From NCBI GenBank assembly GCA_030746455.1, contig JASLMQ010001002.1, forward strand, positions 1 through 8,287: 8,287 nt of DNA. Reading direction: 5' to 3'. The notes below the pieces were generated by a model, which was not told where the DNA came from, did not search any database, and saw only the letters and a list, made by a program, of their open reading frames with translations. Source of the stretch: Candidatus Latescibacterota bacterium (GTDB lineage Bacteria; Latescibacterota; UBA2968; GCA-2709665). The position numbers were made by a program, and so were the translations under genes. Each line of letters opens with the position of its first letter. Position 1 is the stretch's first letter. Shown here in pieces: positions 6,070 through 8,287 of the stretch.

Positions 6070-6083
6070 CGACAGGTTGTCAA
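6055..6083 (-). promoter_or_regulatory. trxA promoter overlapping the holA stop codon
   Basis: On the minus strand TTGACA (6083-6078, perfect -35) is followed by 17 bases and TACATT (6060-6055, four of six bases of the -10 consensus). The TGA inside the -35 box is the holA stop codon. Transcription would begin near 6048, leaving a leader of about 73 bases before the trxA GTG. Confidence 0.75.
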
Positions 6084-7132
6084 GAACGCGCGGCTGCAGT
6101 CGGACGACGGCATAGCCGGCAGATCAGCCGGGTCAGAGCCGTGTCGGGGTCGGGCCGCGACTTCAGGTGGTCGTCGGCCTCGTGCAGCGCGTCGAAGGCC
6201 AGGTAGAGCGAGGCGTCGTCGAAGTTGGCGGCCTGATCCTGGTAGTTCTTCAAGAAGAAGACCGGGAGCTTGAGCCGCCTGGCCACCTCGGACCTCGGCA
6301 GGCCCGAGTCCCGCAGCCAGCGGGCCTTGCGGAGGATGTTGATGTGGCGTATGAGAAGCGCGACGGCGCCGATCGGGCTTTCTCCCTGGTCCATCAGGTG
6401 CCTCAGCCTTGCCAGGGCCGCCGGCGGGTCCCTGCGTCCTACCGCATCTGCGAGCTCGAAGACGGTGGCCGTTCTCGAGTCGGTGACCGAGGAGGCCACG
6501 TCCTCGCGGGTCACCGTTTCCTTCTCGCCAACGAGTATGAGTAGCTTCTCGATCTCGTTGGCCAGGTCGCGGAGATTGCATCCGACGCGCAATTGAAGAA
6601 GGCCACTCGCGTCGGCATCGATACGCTTGCCCTCCGCCTCCATGCGTCCGTGGATCCAGCGAGGGATGTCGTCCTCGTAGGGGGTCTTGAATTCCACACA
6701 CACGGCCGAGGACCGCAGTTGCGAAAACAGCTTCTTGCGCGCGTCGATGGCGTCGGCGGTCAGGACCAGTACCGTGGTCTCGGGCGGGGCCTGGATCAGG
6801 GAGATGAAGCTTGCGATCGCCGACTCGGGCAGTCGATCCACCCCTTTGACGACCACCATCCGGCGGGCCGCCACCATCGGGAAGGCCATCGCGCGGTTCA
6901 CGGTGTCGGCGGGATCCAGGTCCGCTGCGTGGGAGACATCGAGATTGAAGGCCCTGGATTCCTCGGGGACGGCTGCCTCGACGATCGCTGCCAGCAGCGA
7001 ATCTCTCTCGAAGCTCTCCGGGCCGTAGAGGAAGTACAGGGGGGACAGGTCTCCCTCCGCCAGGCGGCGACGGATCTCATCGGGTGCAACGGTGGACTGG
7101 CTCTTGCGTCGCCTGGGTTTCTGAGGGGGCAT
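6080..7132 (-). CDS. holA: DNA polymerase III subunit delta
   Basis: The 350-residue protein is the delta subunit of the clamp loader, which opens the beta sliding clamp during replication. Family landmarks are PLYFLYGPESFERDSLL (31-47), MAFPMVAARRMVVVKGVDRL (82-101), TTVLVLTADAID (119-130), the helical GCNLRDLANEIEKLLIL (184-200), and the domain III start ATVFELADAVGRRDPPAAL (222-240) followed by GESPIGAVALLIRHI. As usual for delta there is no functional Walker A site. The length is normal. The ATG at 7132 is followed by a basic segment (KPRRRK) before the fold begins; the ribosome binding site is weak. The C-terminal region 323-350 is arginine-rich. It belongs to a minus-strand run with a small membrane protein upstream and trxA downstream, and its stop codon lies within the trxA promoter. 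Confidence 0.95.
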   Translation of the reverse strand: MPPQKPRRRKSQSTVAPDEIRRRLAEGDLSPLYFLYGPESFERDSLLAAIVEAAVPEESRAFNLDVSHAADLDPADTVNRAMAFPMVAARRMVVVKGVDRLPESAIASFISLIQAPPETTVLVLTADAIDARKKLFSQLRSSAVCVEFKTPYEDDIPRWIHGRMEAEGKRIDADASGLLQLRVGCNLRDLANEIEKLLILVGEKETVTREDVASSVTDSRTATVFELADAVGRRDPPAALARLRHLMDQGESPIGAVALLIRHINILRKARWLRDSGLPRSEVARRLKLPVFFLKNYQDQAANFDDASLYLAFDALHEADDHLKSRPDPDTALTRLICRLCRRPTAAARS

Positions 7133-7168
7133 CTCGACTCAACCTGATGGATACGCAGGTAAGGAGGG

Positions 7169-7187
7169 GGCCGGACGAGTCCCGGCC
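7169..7187. repeat. GC-rich inverted repeat in the leader of holA
   Basis: GGCCGG (7169-7174) and CCGGCC (7182-7187) form a 6-bp stem with a 7-base loop in the 95-base gap before holA. There is no T run after it on either strand. It may be only a by-product of high GC content. Confidence 0.25.
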
Positions 7188-7227
7188 GGCTGAAGCCGCA
7201 GGCCAAAGCCGCTGGCTGGAGACGGAC

Positions 7228-7464
7228 TCAGTTGTTCAGATCGCGGAAGTCGGCGTCCTGGATCTTGGTGTCGTCCAGTTCGGAAGAGGGAGGGGTACGC
7301 GTGGCGCCCGGATCGGGCCCCATTCCGGCCATCCGCGCGAGGAGCGGGCCAAGCATGTTTCGGAGGAGGCGGTAGAGGAGCGCCAACAGGATACCGAAGG
7401 CCAGAAATCGAAAAAGCATCGCAGGATTCCGGTCGGGAGACCCGAATGGGTGGTTCTTATCCAT
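7228..7464 (-). CDS. Small single-pass membrane protein of unknown function
   Basis: I do not recognise a named family. The 78-residue protein has a short polar N-terminus, one hydrophobic segment (about 17-34, LFRFLAFGILLALLYRLL), an amphipathic basic stretch (35-48), a proline-rich linker and an acidic tail ending TKIQDADFRDLNN. A short membrane anchor plus a 'DADF' acidic tail is a layout I recall from small uncharacterised proteins of several bacterial phyla. The ATG at 7464 has no clear ribosome binding site; the ATG at 7419 (MLFRFL), with a weak GGA upstream, would start right at the membrane helix and is a fair alternative, giving 63 residues. It lies between the GGDEF-like gene (88 bases upstream) and holA (95 bases downstream) on the same strand. 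Confidence 0.6.
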   Translation of the reverse strand: MDKNHPFGSPDRNPAMLFRFLAFGILLALLYRLLRNMLGPLLARMAGMGPDPGATRTPPSSELDDTKIQDADFRDLNN

Positions 7465-7552
7465 CCAGAGGGATCGGTGGTTCGGTGCCGCTGGGCCCGC
7501 ACCCGGCTGGCTGGCAGGCTCTGCCCGGCTTGGGCCCCCGGGGGAGCGGGGA

Positions 7553-8287
7553 TCAGTGGGAGGGGCTGTGGTCTTCGTGGATCTCGATGCAGTTGCCCTT
7601 CACCTTGGCCACATCGAGGGCCTGAATCGACCTGCCGTACAGCGCTTCCTGCAGGGCTTGCGATGAGTTGCCCTTGGACAAGGCGTCGAATCCAGCGGCC
7701 CCCATACTCACCTTCAGCGAGATCATCTCACCGTCGATGTCGAAGCCTCTTGACGTGAGTTCCTTGTGAAGGGCCTCGGCGCGTCTGCGCAGCTGGTGGA
7801 AGGGCATGGTTGGCACCAGGACCGCGAAATCAACGCCCTGGAGATGGCTGAGACGCTCGCCCCGTTTCAGCATCGCCTTCAGGCACTCGGAGAACTTGCC
7901 GAGGAGCACATCACCCTTGGCACGGCCCAATTTACCATTGATCTCGGCGAGGCCCTCGGGGGAGATGAGGATGCAGCCCAGCGGCTCGTGACGTGTCATC
8001 GCTTCCTTCAACGCGCCTGGAAGCAGTACCTTGGAAACCATCACTCGGTTGGGAAGCCCTGTCACCTCGGAGATCCCCGCCAGCCGCATCCACCGCTTGT
8101 TCTCTTCACTGAGTTGTTGGATCTTCTGCTGCAATCCCTGGACACTGGAAGGGCTGGCCGGCGGGGCCTCGGCAGGAGCGGCTTCGAGGGCGGGCTCGGG
8201 GGCGGCCTCCTCTTCTACAGGCTCGGGCTCCTCCGCATCTTCCGCCTGCGGTTCGGGTATCGCCTTGGCGGCCGGTGGGGGAGCAGC
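7553..8287 (-). CDS. Degenerate GGDEF-domain protein (5' end outside window)
   Basis: The frame is open from the window edge to the TGA at 7553, giving 244 visible residues. The first 45 or so are a linker rich in Ala, Pro and Glu, followed by a short predicted coiled coil (LQQKIQQLSEENKRWMRL) of the kind that often precedes GGDEF domains. The domain itself shows TGLPNR, AEINGKLGRAKGDVLLGKF, KVSMGAAGFD and AKVKGN, all recognisable GGDEF-fold elements. The signature GGDEF is replaced by QGVDF (7826-7840), the metal-binding aspartate of the first loop by serine (ILISPEG), and the RxxD inhibitory site is absent. It therefore should not make cyclic-di-GMP and may act as a binding or scaffold domain. 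A TTG at 8134 is an internal Leu codon, not the start. The N-terminus, and any sensory or membrane domain, is not visible. Confidence 0.8.
   Translation of the reverse strand, partial: AAPPPAAKAIPEPQAEDAEEPEPVEEEAAPEPALEAAPAEAPPASPSSVQGLQQKIQQLSEENKRWMRLAGISEVTGLPNRVMVSKVLLPGALKEAMTRHEPLGCILISPEGLAEINGKLGRAKGDVLLGKFSECLKAMLKRGERLSHLQGVDFAVLVPTMPFHQLRRRAEALHKELTSRGFDIDGEMISLKVSMGAAGFDALSKGNSSQALQEALYGRSIQALDVAKVKGNCIEIHEDHSPSH

Noticed and set aside
7465..7552. GC-rich gap between the GGDEF-like and small membrane protein genes as a terminator
   Set aside because: It has only a 5-bp stem (GGCAG/CTGCC) and GGGCCC palindromes with no T run.
8138..8287. GC-rich quasi-repeats coding for Ala/Pro/Glu as a DNA repeat array
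   Set aside because: The triplets vary and have no regular unit; this is an ordinary low-complexity linker in a coding frame.

Overview
The window is a GC-rich, gene-dense stretch of a bacterial chromosome. A Gram-negative, flagellated and so far unplaced lineage fits best: it holds a FliL-like protein, a DNA polymerase III delta subunit and bacterial-type thioredoxin, and has consensus-like sigma70 promoters. The style resembles poorly cultured groups such as FCB-related candidate phyla, Acidobacteria or Myxococcota, but nothing here fixes the phylum. I saw no mobile element, CRISPR array, tRNA or rRNA. No stretch longer than about 185 bases lacks a gene.

Layout. (1) Plus strand, 2-2509: the C-terminal part of a neutral/alkaline ceramidase-like protein, then a stand-alone CheY-like receiver, then a protein with two receiver domains and no output domain. 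A strong hairpin and a competing alternative hairpin lie between the ceramidase-like gene and the receivers. (2) Minus strand, 4830-2525: a tight three-gene unit of a GalU-like nucleotidyltransferase, a GHMP-family sugar kinase (2 bases between them) and a YkgJ-type cysteine-cluster protein (18 bases further). It converges on the receiver genes with only 15 bases between stop codons. (3) Plus strand, 5015-5572: a single fliL-like gene with its own near-consensus promoter, ending at a hairpin terminator that probably serves both strands. (4) Minus strand, 8287-5652: a protein with a degenerate GGDEF domain (cut by the window edge), a small membrane protein, holA and trxA. The trxA promoter has its -35 box across the holA stop codon and an 8-bp inverted repeat around its -10 box.

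How the genes may work together. The kinase and nucleotidyltransferase look like a two-step route from a free sugar to its 1-phosphate and then to a UDP-sugar. Kinase motifs recall plant glucuronokinase, so UDP-glucuronate salvage is the leading but unproven guess. The receiver proteins and the degenerate GGDEF protein are signalling parts without visible enzymatic output and probably act by protein contacts. holA and trxA are ordinary housekeeping genes. No single complete new system is evident; the most unusual items are the sugar-activation pair, the tandem receiver protein with an altered first domain, and the GGDEF domain that has lost its active site.
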